Source: an uncultured Armatimonadota bacterium (GTDB lineage Bacteria > Armatimonadota > Fimbriimonadia > Fimbriimonadales > Fimbriimonadaceae). Taken from it: a stretch of DNA of 64,000 nt. The DNA is taken from assembly GCA_903927025.1 (NCBI GenBank), contig CAIYLG010000062.1, positions 1 through 64,000 of the forward strand, read 5' to 3'. A model generated the notes under the pieces. It saw only the letters and a list, made by a program, of their open reading frames with translations, was not told where the DNA came from and did no database searches. Position 1 is the first letter of the stretch, and the number at the start of each line of letters is the position of its first letter. This document shows positions 55,999 to 64,000 of the stretch, piece after piece. The position numbers were made by a program, and so were the translations under genes.

Positions 55999-58074
55999 AT
56001 GTCTATCGACCAGTACAATCAGCCGCTTAAACTGTCGAAGGACTTTGAGCCGAAGGGCGATCAGGCGACAGCAATCGCGGGACTCGTTGATGGACTCGGC
56101 TCTGGCTATCGATTCCAAACCCTGTTGGGTGCGACCGGTACTGGAAAGACGTTTACGATGGCCAGCGTCATCGCTGAGACCCAGCGCCCTGCCCTAATCC
56201 TGGCTCACAACAAAACCCTAGCTGCCCAGCTTTGTCAGGAGTTCAGGGCGTTTTTCCCTGAGAACTCAGTTCAGTACTTCATCAGCTACTACGATTACTA
56301 CCAACCAGAAGCCTACGTCCCCGGCTCAGATCTGTACATTGAAAAGGACTCTTCAACCAATGAAGAGATTGAGCGACTTCGGCACGCGGCGACTCATGCC
56401 CTTCTAGAACGTCGGGACGTCATTGTGATCGCCTCGGTGTCCTGTATCTACGGCCTCGGCTCCCCAAGCGAATATGCGGAAGCAGTCCTCACCTTTGAAA
56501 CCGGTGCCCAGTTCGACCTTGACGAGGCACTTAAAAAGCTGGTCGGCATGCAGTTTGCGCGCAATGAAATGGTTCTGGAGCGTGGCACCTTCCGCGTTCG
56601 CGGTGACACTCTCGAAATTCAACCCAAAGACGAGGAGATCGTCACCCGAATTGAGTTCTTTGGTGACACCGTGGAACGAATTCGCCTCTTCGATCCTTTG
56701 ACCGCAGAGGTCCTAGACGAGCCAGTGAAGATCTCCGTGTTCCCCGCTACCCACTACGTAACGCCGTGGGAACGAATGGACGATGTCATCGAGCTGATTA
56801 AAGCGGAGATGGAGGCCCAGTGCGCCATGTTTGCTGCCCAGGGAAGGCTCCTGGAGGCACAGCGGCTCCGCCAAAGGACTGAGTTCGACATTGAAATGAT
56901 GAAGGAGGTCGGTTACTGTAGCGGCATTGAGAACTACTCCAGGTATTTCGATGGTCGTGCACCTGGCACGGCACCTTACACACTCCTAGACTTCCTTCCG
57001 AGCGACTCGATTGTCTTCATCGATGAGAGCCACCAAACGTTGCCGCAGGTGCGGGCGATGTACAACGGAGACAAACAGAGGAAATCGGTGCTAGTTGACT
57101 ACGGATTTCGGCTCCCGAGTGCGCTCGACAATCGCCCACTGAAATTCGAAGAGTTCCTAGAGCGAGTTCCGCAGGTCGTCTACGTCAGTGCCACGCCCGG
57201 TCCTTTCGAGAAGGAGACCGAGAGCCAAGTGGTCGAGCAGATTATCCGTCCCACTTATGTGATCGATCCAGAGATCGACATTCGGCCAACGAAGGGCCAG
57301 ATCGATGACTTGATCAAAGAGATTCAGGACCGAGTCGCTCTAAACCAGAGAAGTCTAGTCACGACACTGACCAAAAAGATGTCGGAGGATTTGACGGGAT
57401 ATCTACAAGATATCGGAGTCAAAGTTCAATACATTCACTCGAATGTCCACTCCTTGGAAAGACCAGAGATCCTACGTGATCTCCGGCTGGGTGTCTATGA
57501 CGTCATCGTCGGCGTCAACCTTCTCAGGGAAGGTCTTGACCTTCCCGAGGTCACCCTCGTCGCCATTCTAGATGCTGACAAAGAGGGTTTTTTAAGATCC
57601 GAGACGTCTCTGATCCAAACGATTGGTCGTGCCGCGAGAAACGTCAACGGGCGAGTGATCATGTATGCGGACCACATCACCGGTTCTATGCAGCGAGCTA
57701 TTGAAGAGACCAATCGCCGGCGCGAGGTTCAACGACGCTACAACGAGGAGCACGGCACATCGCCGACGACCGTTCTCAAGGTCATTCGCGAGACGGTGAG
57801 GAGCCAAGAGGCTGTAGCCGAAGTCATGTCTCAGTACAGTACCGAAACTCGGGCCAAGCTTGGCCAAGACGGGGCTCCGATCCGAGTTGAAGACATTCCG
57901 ATCCTCATTGATGGCCTTGAAAAGGACATGAAGGATCTGGCAAGAGCGATGGAGTTCGAAAAGGCCGCCACCGTGCGAGACGAAATTCAGTCTCTGCGTG
58001 CGCTGTTGGGAACAAGCGACGGTAGGTTGGGTTCTGGAAAGCGGAAGCTAAAGCGATATGCTGGAGGCCGCTGA
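55999..58074 (+). CDS. uvrB: UvrABC system protein B
   Basis: UvrB is the damage-verifying helicase-like subunit of nucleotide excision repair. The 691-residue protein has the P-loop GATGTGKT at 44-51, the beta-hairpin YYDYYQPEAY (~95-104) that inserts between DNA strands, DESHQTLPQVR (motif II), LVTTLTKKMSE, and the helicase motifs VGVNLLREGLDLPEV and IQTIGRAARN. The C-terminal UVR domain (about 632-668) binds UvrC. It is the full normal length. The stop codon lies in a GGCCGCT/AGCGGCC hairpin (58066-58081) shared with the 3' end of the convergent helicase gene. Confidence 0.98.
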   Translation: MSIDQYNQPLKLSKDFEPKGDQATAIAGLVDGLGSGYRFQTLLGATGTGKTFTMASVIAETQRPALILAHNKTLAAQLCQEFRAFFPENSVQYFISYYDYYQPEAYVPGSDLYIEKDSSTNEEIERLRHAATHALLERRDVIVIASVSCIYGLGSPSEYAEAVLTFETGAQFDLDEALKKLVGMQFARNEMVLERGTFRVRGDTLEIQPKDEEIVTRIEFFGDTVERIRLFDPLTAEVLDEPVKISVFPATHYVTPWERMDDVIELIKAEMEAQCAMFAAQGRLLEAQRLRQRTEFDIEMMKEVGYCSGIENYSRYFDGRAPGTAPYTLLDFLPSDSIVFIDESHQTLPQVRAMYNGDKQRKSVLVDYGFRLPSALDNRPLKFEEFLERVPQVVYVSATPGPFEKETESQVVEQIIRPTYVIDPEIDIRPTKGQIDDLIKEIQDRVALNQRSLVTTLTKKMSEDLTGYLQDIGVKVQYIHSNVHSLERPEILRDLRLGVYDVIVGVNLLREGLDLPEVTLVAILDADKEGFLRSETSLIQTIGRAARNVNGRVIMYADHITGSMQRAIEETNRRREVQRRYNEEHGTSPTTVLKVIRETVRSQEAVAEVMSQYSTETRAKLGQDGAPIRVEDIPILIDGLEKDMKDLARAMEFEKAATVRDEIQSLRALLGTSDGRLGSGKRKLKRYAGGR

Positions 58075-58092
58075 AGCGGCCCCCAAACTATC

Positions 58093-59367
58093 TTATCGGT
58101 GAACCTTAGCCGGACGTCGAGGCCCTCTCTGAGGACCTGAGCCCATCGGCCGCGAATGTTGTGGTCGCGACGAATGCCGCGCCGTTCCGTGATTCGGGGA
58201 GAATCCGTTTCGCATCTGCTGCTGAGGTCGCTCAAGCTGAAGTTCGCTGTTTGGAGAAACAGGGATTTCCTGCTTGATCAGGCGCTCGATGTCTCGAACG
58301 TCTTTGCTCTGGTCAGGAGTCGCCATCGTGATGGCATGCCCTGTCTGACCCGCTCGACCGGTTCGGCCAATCCGGTGGACATAGTCCTCGGGATTGTCTG
58401 GCAGGTCGTAGTTGATAACCAGTGAGATCATCTTGACGTCGATGCCGCGAGCGGCGATATCGGTTGCGACAAGGACGCGGTGGTCACCGCGCTTGAATCC
58501 ATCAAGTGCCGCCCTTCTCTGCGCCAAAGTTCGATCCGCATGAAGCTCAGCTGAGGTGTGTCCCATCTGGTGCACATGTCGAGCGACCTTGCGGGCGCCG
58601 TGCCGAGTTCGTGAGAATACAAGAACTGTTCCTGGGTTGTCGCTCAGCAGCTTGGTAAGCAGCTGACCCTTGTCCTCGTGGCGAACAACATAGAGTTCCT
58701 GCGAAACCAGGTCCGCAGCAGCGCCAGCCCTAGCGGCTTCTACTCGGATTGGATTGTTCATTGCTGAATTGGCAATCTCTTCGATTTCTTTAGGCATCGT
58801 CGCAGAGAACAGAAGGGTCTGTCGCTCCTTGGGAACATGCCTGAGGATTTCTTTGATCACGGGAGCAAATCCCATGTCAAGCATTCGATCAGCTTCATCG
58901 AGAACCACGATAGTGACTTCGCCGAGATTGACGGTTCGCTGGCTCAGGTGGTCTTTGAGACGTCCTGGGGTGGCGATGATTGCGTGAGGCCCTTGGCGAA
59001 GCTGGCTGATCTGACGTCCCATTGGGGCGCCTCCGATCAGGACTGCGGTTCGAAATCCGAGTTGACGGCCCACTTTCTGGAACGTCTCATCAATTTGCAG
59101 CGCGAGTTCGCGAGTTGGTGCGAGAATGAGCGCTACGCCTGGATTGTTGCGAAGCCTCTCAAGGATAGGCAGACCGAAAGCGAGCGTTTTGCCCGTGCCA
59201 GTCTGAGCGATTCCGGTGACATCTCTGCCTTCTAGGGCATGTGGGATGGCAAGATGTTGGATCGGAGTCGGTTCGGTGTATTGAAGTCGGTCTAGGACAG
59301 ACAGCAGCTGAGGTGAAAGTGACAGCGCCTTGAAGCCTGCCTGTGAATTGTTCTGGGTATCGGACAT
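58093..59367 (-). CDS. DEAD-box RNA helicase (RhlE-like)
   Basis: This 424-residue ATP-dependent RNA helicase starts with the Q-motif region FKALSLSPQLL...PTPIQ, followed by motif I AQTGTGKT (54-61), PTRELA, TPGRL, DEAD (in VLDEADRMLDMGF), SAT, and in the second RecA domain FSRTRHGARKV, ATDIAARGID and HRIGRTGRAG. The C-terminal ~50 residues are basic and rich in Arg, Pro, Gln and His, typical of RNA-binding tails in RhlE-type proteins. It probably acts in rRNA maturation or mRNA turnover. It is convergent with uvrB. Confidence 0.96.
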   Translation of the reverse strand: MSDTQNNSQAGFKALSLSPQLLSVLDRLQYTEPTPIQHLAIPHALEGRDVTGIAQTGTGKTLAFGLPILERLRNNPGVALILAPTRELALQIDETFQKVGRQLGFRTAVLIGGAPMGRQISQLRQGPHAIIATPGRLKDHLSQRTVNLGEVTIVVLDEADRMLDMGFAPVIKEILRHVPKERQTLLFSATMPKEIEEIANSAMNNPIRVEAARAGAAADLVSQELYVVRHEDKGQLLTKLLSDNPGTVLVFSRTRHGARKVARHVHQMGHTSAELHADRTLAQRRAALDGFKRGDHRVLVATDIAARGIDVKMISLVINYDLPDNPEDYVHRIGRTGRAGQTGHAITMATPDQSKDVRDIERLIKQEIPVSPNSELQLERPQQQMRNGFSPNHGTARHSSRPQHSRPMGSGPQRGPRRPAKVHR

Positions 59368-59484
59368 AAATAAACTCGGGTCTCAGAAATAAAACCAGAG
59401 GCCAACTATTATGACTCCTTTTGCGGAGCCAAAGTTAGCTTTTGAATGATCTTTACGCACTTAAAAGACTTGAGTCTCTAAGGC

Positions 59485-60396
59485 TCAATGTCGTTTTGGG
59501 TGCTCCAAAAAAAACTCTAGGATGAGTCTTGTGGCATTCACGCCGGTCTCTATTTCGGGGCCAGACAGGGAAATTCCACCGGGCCAATCATGCTTTCCAT
59601 TTGCAATCGTGACCAGGCGCACTTCGGTTCCTGCCTTTCCATTTGAATATATATCAGTGACGACATTCCCATTGCCAGTCACGATTTTCTGCGGAGTCGA
59701 GGCGCAGCCATCACGTTTAGCCCACCACCGTGCGGAATCCGCGGCTGAAACGCCGTGAAGCAGAGCAGGAGCATTCGGCGTGTAGGACACCATCCGGTCC
59801 TGTTTGCCATGCACGAGAATCGCAGAAACCGGACCTAGTGTTTCTGGGATCGTTTTGATCGCGCCATCCTTCTGAGGAATCCCAATCGTTCCAGCAACGG
59901 CGGCAAAGGCGGCGATTCGCTGTGACAGCCTGGCACCGAGCAGGTGTGCCAAGAAGGCGCCGTTGGAATGCCCGGCGATGAAGATTCGATCCGGATCGAT
60001 TTTGACCTCCGCCTCCACGTGGTCGATCAATTGGTCAATAAACTTCACTTCGTCCGCGCGCTTACCCGACAGGTCGATAAAGCCTGCATTCCAGCCTTGA
60101 GGGCTACCTAAGCCATTAGGCGCAACCAAGACGAACCCTTCCCTCTCGCAAGCCGCATCCATCCGAAAACCGGATTCTGCAGTCTTTGCATTCGAGGTCC
60201 AGCCGTGCAAAACGATCACCATCGGGAGTGGCTTAGACCCATCACACGACCGTGGAACCTTGAGAAGATAGGAGCGCTCTACGCCATCTATGCTCATCCT
60301 CTCGAAGTACTGCCCCGGAGATTTGTCGGCACCAAGCGCCTGCGCGGAAATCGCAGTCAGCATCAAAGCCAAAAAGCTTAGTTTCTGAAAATTCAC
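59485..60396 (-). CDS. Secreted alpha/beta hydrolase, LpqC/PHB-depolymerase-like esterase
   Basis: This 303-residue protein has a signal peptide (about 1-22). The alpha/beta hydrolase core is of the LpqC/feruloyl-esterase type: PMVIVLHGWTSNAKTAESG (oxyanion region), the nucleophile elbow GHSNG, ILVHGKQDRMVSY (acid Asp), and the His in ANGKHDWPGG. Related enzymes include poly(3-hydroxybutyrate) depolymerases and feruloyl or acetyl-xylan esterases, so it may act on polyester or plant-wall ester bonds. The start is a GTG at 60396. The gene is divergent from rplK. Confidence 0.88.
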   Translation of the reverse strand: MNFQKLSFLALMLTAISAQALGADKSPGQYFERMSIDGVERSYLLKVPRSCDGSKPLPMVIVLHGWTSNAKTAESGFRMDAACEREGFVLVAPNGLGSPQGWNAGFIDLSGKRADEVKFIDQLIDHVEAEVKIDPDRIFIAGHSNGAFLAHLLGARLSQRIAAFAAVAGTIGIPQKDGAIKTIPETLGPVSAILVHGKQDRMVSYTPNAPALLHGVSAADSARWWAKRDGCASTPQKIVTGNGNVVTDIYSNGKAGTEVRLVTIANGKHDWPGGISLSGPEIETGVNATRLILEFFLEHPKRH

Positions 60397-60527
60397 GCAT
60401 GTATCCTACGCCGTACCAGCCCCTTTACGCCACGATCCGACTGAACTGCGCCAAGTTGGGTACAATTTCTGCTCGCGTGTCCAGTGAAGCTTCCCTCTCG
60501 CGTGGACGCAACCAATAGAGAGTTTCC

Positions 60528-60953
60528 ATGGCAAAGAGAATTACCCACAACATCAAGTTGAACATCCCCGCGGGCAAGGGAACCCCAGCTCCTCCCGTCG
60601 GTCCCGCCCTTGGTCAGGCAGGCATCAACATGATGGAGTTCCTGAAGAAGTTTAACGAGCAGACCGCTCCACAGATGGGCTTTGTAATGCCCGTCGAAAT
60701 CACCGTTTTTGAAGATCGCTCCTACACCTTTAAGATCAAGCAGCCGTTGACCACGGACCTGATCAAGAGGGCGGCAGGTATTCAGCGAGGAGCAGCCAAC
60801 GCTAAGACCGACAAGGCAGGCGTGCTTAACCATGTCCAGCTGCGAGAAGTCGCCAAGCTGAAAATGGCTGACCTCAACACTACCGACGAAGAGATGGCGA
60901 TGCGAATTGTCGCAGGAGCCGCTCGTTCGATGGGCGTTCGCGTCGAAGGCTAA
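60528..60953 (+). CDS. rplK: 50S ribosomal protein L11
   Basis: This 141-residue protein of the ribosomal stalk base binds the GTPase-associated region of 23S rRNA. It has the characteristic N-terminus with the Pro-rich GKGTPAPPVGPALGQAGINM and the C-terminal rRNA-binding domain ending MGVRVEG. It stands alone: rplA (L1), nusG and secE, its usual neighbours, are not adjacent, and it is followed by a strong terminator, so it forms a monocistronic unit. A TACAAT at 60461-60466 could be its -10 element. The 60-base leader contains an imperfect hairpin (about 60474-60510). Confidence 0.98.
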   Translation: MAKRITHNIKLNIPAGKGTPAPPVGPALGQAGINMMEFLKKFNEQTAPQMGFVMPVEITVFEDRSYTFKIKQPLTTDLIKRAAGIQRGAANAKTDKAGVLNHVQLREVAKLKMADLNTTDEEMAMRIVAGAARSMGVRVEG

Positions 60954-60970
60954 ACCTTCCAAGAAATCAA

Positions 60971-61010
60971 CAAAGCGGGCCTGCTCCCATCCGGGAGCAG
61001 GCCCGCTTTG
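60971..61010 (+). terminator. Rho-independent terminator of rplK
   Basis: An 18-bp perfect stem (60971-60988 and 60993-61010) with a 4-base ATCC loop ends in CTTTGTTA on the plus strand, 17 bases after the rplK stop. It also has an A-rich left flank and may function in both directions. Confidence 0.9.
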
Positions 61011-61131
61011 TTATAGGTCCAGGCTCAAGGATGTTGCGATGGTTTGAGCAACTTCAACCTAATCCCTGGATTGATTGAACAAGCAGAGTGCGACCTCGTC
61101 TTGCAAGACTGCATCCTAACAACTTCTGCAA

Positions 61132-62661
61132 ATGTCCATGTCGACAAACCCAACGGATTCCGTATGCCTTGAACCCACAGAAGGAAACCCCTTCCTGCTG
61201 GTTCCCGGCGTGCTGTACTGTGTTGTCGACTCGCGCGGCAGTCTCATTGAGGCAAGTCCGGCATGGCGCAAGATTCTTGGATACAACCATGAAGATCTGA
61301 TGGCGATGAACCTGCTTGACCTTGTTCATCCGGAGGATCTTGAACGAACGCTTGGCGATGAGCCTTGGCTTGACCGCCCATCTGCGGTGGATGGCTATAC
61401 CAACCGGTGCCGACACAAGGATGGTTCTTATCGGTGGGTGCTGTGGCACACGCAGCACCGCCCTGACCTCCAATCGACCTATGTCGTCGGAGTGGACATT
61501 ACGAATTCCACCGATGCGGGTGGCCGAAAGCCAAGCGTGATTCCTCGGGGTGCCACGAAGTCCAGCGACAATATTCTCTTCGAGGCAAACCCAAATCCGA
61601 TGTGGGTTTATGACCGCTCGACCCTTCGATTTCTTGAGGTCAACGACGCTGCGATCGAAAGATACGGATACTCCCGCACCGAATTTCTGATGATGACGCT
61701 GCTTGAGATTCGTCCATCCGAAGATCGAGAGGCGGTTCTGGAATCTGTTCGCAACCACAATCCGTATGGCGGTCCGATGGTATGGACCCATTTGACCAAG
61801 GCGGGGGACCCCATCCGAGTTGAAGTTCTGGTTCGGAATATTGAGTTCCAGGGGTATCAGGCGCGCTTAGCTTCGATAAAGGACATCACTGAGCAGGAGA
61901 ACTCCCGCAGACTGCTCGAAGAGACAAACGAAGTCCTCGAGCAAAGAGTTGCGGAACGCACTCATCAGCTTGTCGCGGCAAACACCGAACTGGAAGCATT
62001 TTGCTTCTCCGTTTCCCATGACCTCAGGGGACCGCTTCGAGCGATCGATGGATTCAGCCACTCCATTCTGAAAAGCTTCGGAGATGAAATTGGGCCAGAC
62101 GCTCGCCATGATCTTCAGCGGGTCCGATTGGCCAGCAAACGCATGTCGGAGCTAATCGATGCACTTCTCAGCCTCGCGCGACTGACGCGCCAGGAGCTTC
62201 ATTGCCAAGAACTAGATCTCTCTTCAATCGCCCGCGCTATTGCAAGTGAGATGGAGATGGAATGGCCCACCAGGAAGGTCCACGTTAGGATTCAGCCGGG
62301 GATGACAGCGTATGCCGACCCGAGGCTTGCTCAGATCCTGATTCAAAACCTTTTCAGCAATGCATGGAAGTTCACATCCAAACAGCCAATGGCGGAAATT
62401 GTATTTGAAGCTCGCCAGTCCGCAGGAGAACTCGTGTACTCAATACGTGACAACGGTGCTGGCTTTGACATGTCATATGGGGACAAACTTTTCCAGCCCT
62501 TCCAACGTCTTCACCATGAGTCTGAATTTCCCGGCAATGGCGTCGGGCTGGCTACAGTCAATCGGATCGTGACTCGACATGGTGGTCGAGCATTCGCGCA
62601 GGGTCTCGTTCATCACGGAGCAACGATTTACTTTACGCTTCCAGGGTCGAAGTTAGGCTAG
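61132..62661 (+). CDS. PAS-domain sensor histidine kinase
   Basis: This soluble 509-residue kinase has no membrane segments. Two PAS domains (about 25-125, ending GVDIT; and about 145-253, ending IKDIT) are followed by a coiled coil (about 255-288), HisKA with His296 in FSVSHDLRGPLRAIDG, and an HATPase with NLFSNAWKF (~408-416), DNGAGFD and GNGVGLATV. This architecture resembles phytochrome-like and Cph1-family kinases without a GAF/PHY module. The partner response regulator is not adjacent. It sits after the rplK terminator and before the 5'-nucleotidase-like gene. Confidence 0.93.
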   Translation: MSMSTNPTDSVCLEPTEGNPFLLVPGVLYCVVDSRGSLIEASPAWRKILGYNHEDLMAMNLLDLVHPEDLERTLGDEPWLDRPSAVDGYTNRCRHKDGSYRWVLWHTQHRPDLQSTYVVGVDITNSTDAGGRKPSVIPRGATKSSDNILFEANPNPMWVYDRSTLRFLEVNDAAIERYGYSRTEFLMMTLLEIRPSEDREAVLESVRNHNPYGGPMVWTHLTKAGDPIRVEVLVRNIEFQGYQARLASIKDITEQENSRRLLEETNEVLEQRVAERTHQLVAANTELEAFCFSVSHDLRGPLRAIDGFSHSILKSFGDEIGPDARHDLQRVRLASKRMSELIDALLSLARLTRQELHCQELDLSSIARAIASEMEMEWPTRKVHVRIQPGMTAYADPRLAQILIQNLFSNAWKFTSKQPMAEIVFEARQSAGELVYSIRDNGAGFDMSYGDKLFQPFQRLHHESEFPGNGVGLATVNRIVTRHGGRAFAQGLVHHGATIYFTLPGSKLG

Positions 62662-62754
62662 TTGGCTGCTTCAGTGTAAAGGATCGCGTAAGAAATCTCA
62701 TAAGGCCCAGTTCGGTCCCCTATCCCAGGTTAGAATAGGAAGTTCCACACCAAA

Positions 62755-63345
62755 ATGAATCGGCTTATCAGCCTCTCGATATTAGCAGCCGCGCTAGCGG
62801 CACCCGCCTTCGGAAAATTGCCGGAGGATGGTCCTGATTTGGGTGCCCATTCCGCATCACAATTGGCTGCTGACCTGATTCGGGATGCTGCGGGCTCAGA
62901 TGGTGCATTCTTAGCCGCTGGGATCCTGAAGCCTAAGAGCCTGCAAAAGGACAACCTGGCGTCGATCCTCCAGTACCCCACCAACACTATCATTGTGCTG
63001 TCCCTTACTGGGACCCAGATTCGTGAGGCATTTGAGCGGTCTGTGTCGATGTATCCACAGCCAAATGAGGGGTTCCTTCAAATTTCCGGTTTTGAAGTAA
63101 CTTTCAAGAAAACAGGAGCACCTGAGCATCGCGTCGTTTCAATCAATGCCGGAACCGCGAAGCTAGATGACTCTAAGACCTACAACATCGCGATGCCGTC
63201 GACGCTCGCGCATGGAGGATTGGGTTACTTCAAGATATGGCAAAACGCCAAGACCGTAAAGGTACTGGACAAAACGACAGTCGAAGAAGTACTTCGAGGC
63301 AAGCGCGTTTCCGATACTGCGCCTCGCTGGTCGGTTGTTTCTTAG
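62755..63345 (+). CDS. Secreted stand-alone 5'-nucleotidase C-terminal domain protein
   Basis: A signal peptide (1-20) is followed by about 170 residues that match only the C-terminal substrate-binding domain of UshA/5'-nucleotidases: LASILQYPTNTIIVLSLTGTQIREAFE (abridged), the EGFLQISGFEVTF strand, YNIAMPSTLAHGGLGYF and a closing VEEVLRGKR. The metallophosphatase domain that supplies catalysis in the family is absent, and the frame is complete, so this is not a truncated gene at its 5' end. It may bind nucleotides or serve as a partner for a separate catalytic protein. The M28-like gene begins at its 3' end. Confidence 0.75.
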   Translation: MNRLISLSILAAALAAPAFGKLPEDGPDLGAHSASQLAADLIRDAAGSDGAFLAAGILKPKSLQKDNLASILQYPTNTIIVLSLTGTQIREAFERSVSMYPQPNEGFLQISGFEVTFKKTGAPEHRVVSINAGTAKLDDSKTYNIAMPSTLAHGGLGYFKIWQNAKTVKVLDKTTVEEVLRGKRVSDTAPRWSVVS

Positions 63346-64000
63346 GGCTTACCACTCTTTACGGAACCACTCCCCTCAACGACGAGAAGTTCGATGCCGC
63401 CAAGGCACTTAAAGTTGTAAGTGAACTTGTCCAAAAGGGTCCGAGAAAGCCTGGTACTGAGTTTCACATCACTTGCCGAGACTATCTCCGCGACCTTCTC
63501 AAGGCCAACTGTGCTGAAACAAGGCTTCAGGAGTTCACCCACCGATGGTCGGTGACCGGGCAGGACTTGACGATGTGGAACATCATCGGGGATCAGAATT
63601 GGAAAGATGCGACGGTACGGGTGGCAGTCGTCGCACACTGGGATACCCATCCAACATCGGATCGCGATCCAGACCCAGCCAAGCAGGCGTTGTCCACACC
63701 CGGTGCCAATGCCAATGCGAGTGGAGTAGCCGTGATTGCCGAACTGGCGCGGGTTCTTAATGGCCACCTGCCAACCGGTTTGGGCGTCGAGTACGTCCTC
63801 ACGGATGGGGGCGATCTCGGACCGAAAACGGATGAAATGGGACTCGGTGCCGCCGCTTTCGTACGCGATCTCAAAGAAAGACCCAAGCCAGATTACGCAA
63901 TTGTCGTCGATATGATCGGTCAGAAAAACCTGAAGGTTCGGATGGAACTGAACAGCCTAAAGACCGCGAAGCAGCTCGAATACGCACTTTATCGGCAAGC
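63237..64000 (+). CDS. Secreted M28-family peptidase-like protein lacking key active-site residues, 5' part
   Basis: The reading frame is open to the right edge of the window. It follows the M28/glutaminyl-cyclase-like plan: SELVQKGPRKPGTEFH, WNIIGDQ, VAVVAHWDTHP (zinc His and Asp region), PGANANASGVAVIAELARVL, VEYVLTDGGDLG and AIVVDMIGQKNLKV. In active members GAND and DGE(D/E) supply the bridging zinc ligand and the catalytic Glu. Here they read GANA and DGGD, so the protein is probably inactive or altered. The start is uncertain: the only ATG upstream (63237) overlaps the preceding gene by 109 bases. A hydrophobic segment just before residue Thr-Leu-Tyr suggests a signal peptide beginning near 63327 at a non-ATG codon. 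Confidence 0.65.
   Translation, partial: MAKRQDRKGTGQNDSRRSTSRQARFRYCASLVGCFLGLTTLYGTTPLNDEKFDAAKALKVVSELVQKGPRKPGTEFHITCRDYLRDLLKANCAETRLQEFTHRWSVTGQDLTMWNIIGDQNWKDATVRVAVVAHWDTHPTSDRDPDPAKQALSTPGANANASGVAVIAELARVLNGHLPTGLGVEYVLTDGGDLGPKTDEMGLGAAAFVRDLKERPKPDYAIVVDMIGQKNLKVRMELNSLKTAKQLEYALYRQ

Noticed and set aside
58064-58081. GGCCGCT/AGCGGCC hairpin as a shared terminator of uvrB and the helicase gene
   Set aside because: Only 7 bp with no T-run on either strand; noted with uvrB but not called as a terminator.
60393-60962. 189-codon minus-strand frame opposite rplK
   Set aside because: rplK is unmistakable; this is its shadow.
61054-61791. 245-codon minus-strand frame opposite the PAS kinase
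   Set aside because: It overlaps conserved PAS and linker sequence and matches nothing.

Overview
The window looks like chromosomal DNA of a moderate-GC, diderm, probably aerobic bacterium. Several traits are compatible with Armatimonadota (class Fimbriimonadia): a long adenosylcobalamin-dependent ribonucleotide reductase, a TIGR00300/AgrE-type ornithine cyclodeaminase, a DUF3445 heme N-demethylase, GH127/DUF2961 carbohydrate enzymes, and many secreted beta-propeller, TPR and degenerate-protease proteins. That placement is inference; there is no rRNA or tRNA gene here to fix it. No phage, insertion sequence, CRISPR array or tRNA was seen, and most of the window is ordinary core genome with short intergenic gaps.

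Layout. 0-5.8 kb: the 3' end of a type IV pilin-like gene with a strong terminator, then the minus-strand nrdR-nrdJ pair behind a promoter carrying two NrdR-box-like sites, then a heme N-demethylase. 5.9-8 kb: a solitary McsB-like arginine kinase and a secreted protein built like a double retropepsin without its aspartates. 8.1-11 kb: the conserved block SRP RNA-dnaX-ebfC-recR (minus strand). 11-14.1 kb: an ABC-2 exporter operon with a membrane-anchored TPR protein, followed by a 559-base non-coding stretch containing structured elements and a plus-strand terminator. 14.7-18 kb: an M20 amidohydrolase and an atpD-atpC pair split from the rest of ATP synthase. 18.3-22.7 kb: pspA, a glycosyltransferase/polysaccharide deacetylase pair, an unannotated 58-residue membrane protein and ornithine cyclodeaminase. 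23-27 kb: pheS and an overlapping ppx-ppk polyphosphate pair. 27.2-32.6 kb: three co-directional glycosidases (DUF2961/GH172-like, GH2, GH127), a likely arabinofuranoside-directed cluster.

32.6-43.2 kb: a long minus-strand gene train starting with a CusCBA/CzcCBA-type RND heavy-metal efflux system and running through TPR, beta-barrel and SBBP-propeller envelope proteins, a TMEM175-like channel, a VOC protein and tsaE. Immediately upstream (43.3-45.3 kb) is a LytS/LytTR two-component system, followed by a small secreted protein and a large hybrid kinase. 48.9-54 kb: a HAD hydrolase, a large secreted sortilin/BNR propeller protein and a divergent lipoprotein. 54-56 kb: modA-modB without modC, where ModA carries a C-terminal domain resembling a minimal sulfite-oxidase-type molybdopterin-binding fold. 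56-61 kb: uvrB (almost leaderless), a DEAD-box helicase, a PHB-depolymerase-like esterase and a monocistronic rplK with a strong terminator. 61-64 kb: a PAS histidine kinase, a stand-alone 5'-nucleotidase C-terminal domain, and the start of an M28-family protein that has lost key active-site residues.

The most noteworthy items are the ModA fusion, the NrdR promoter architecture, the glycosidase trio, the RND-linked envelope operon, the series of catalytically degenerate secreted enzymes, the small membrane protein in the ornithine cyclodeaminase operon, and the structured non-coding region at 14.2-14.6 kb.
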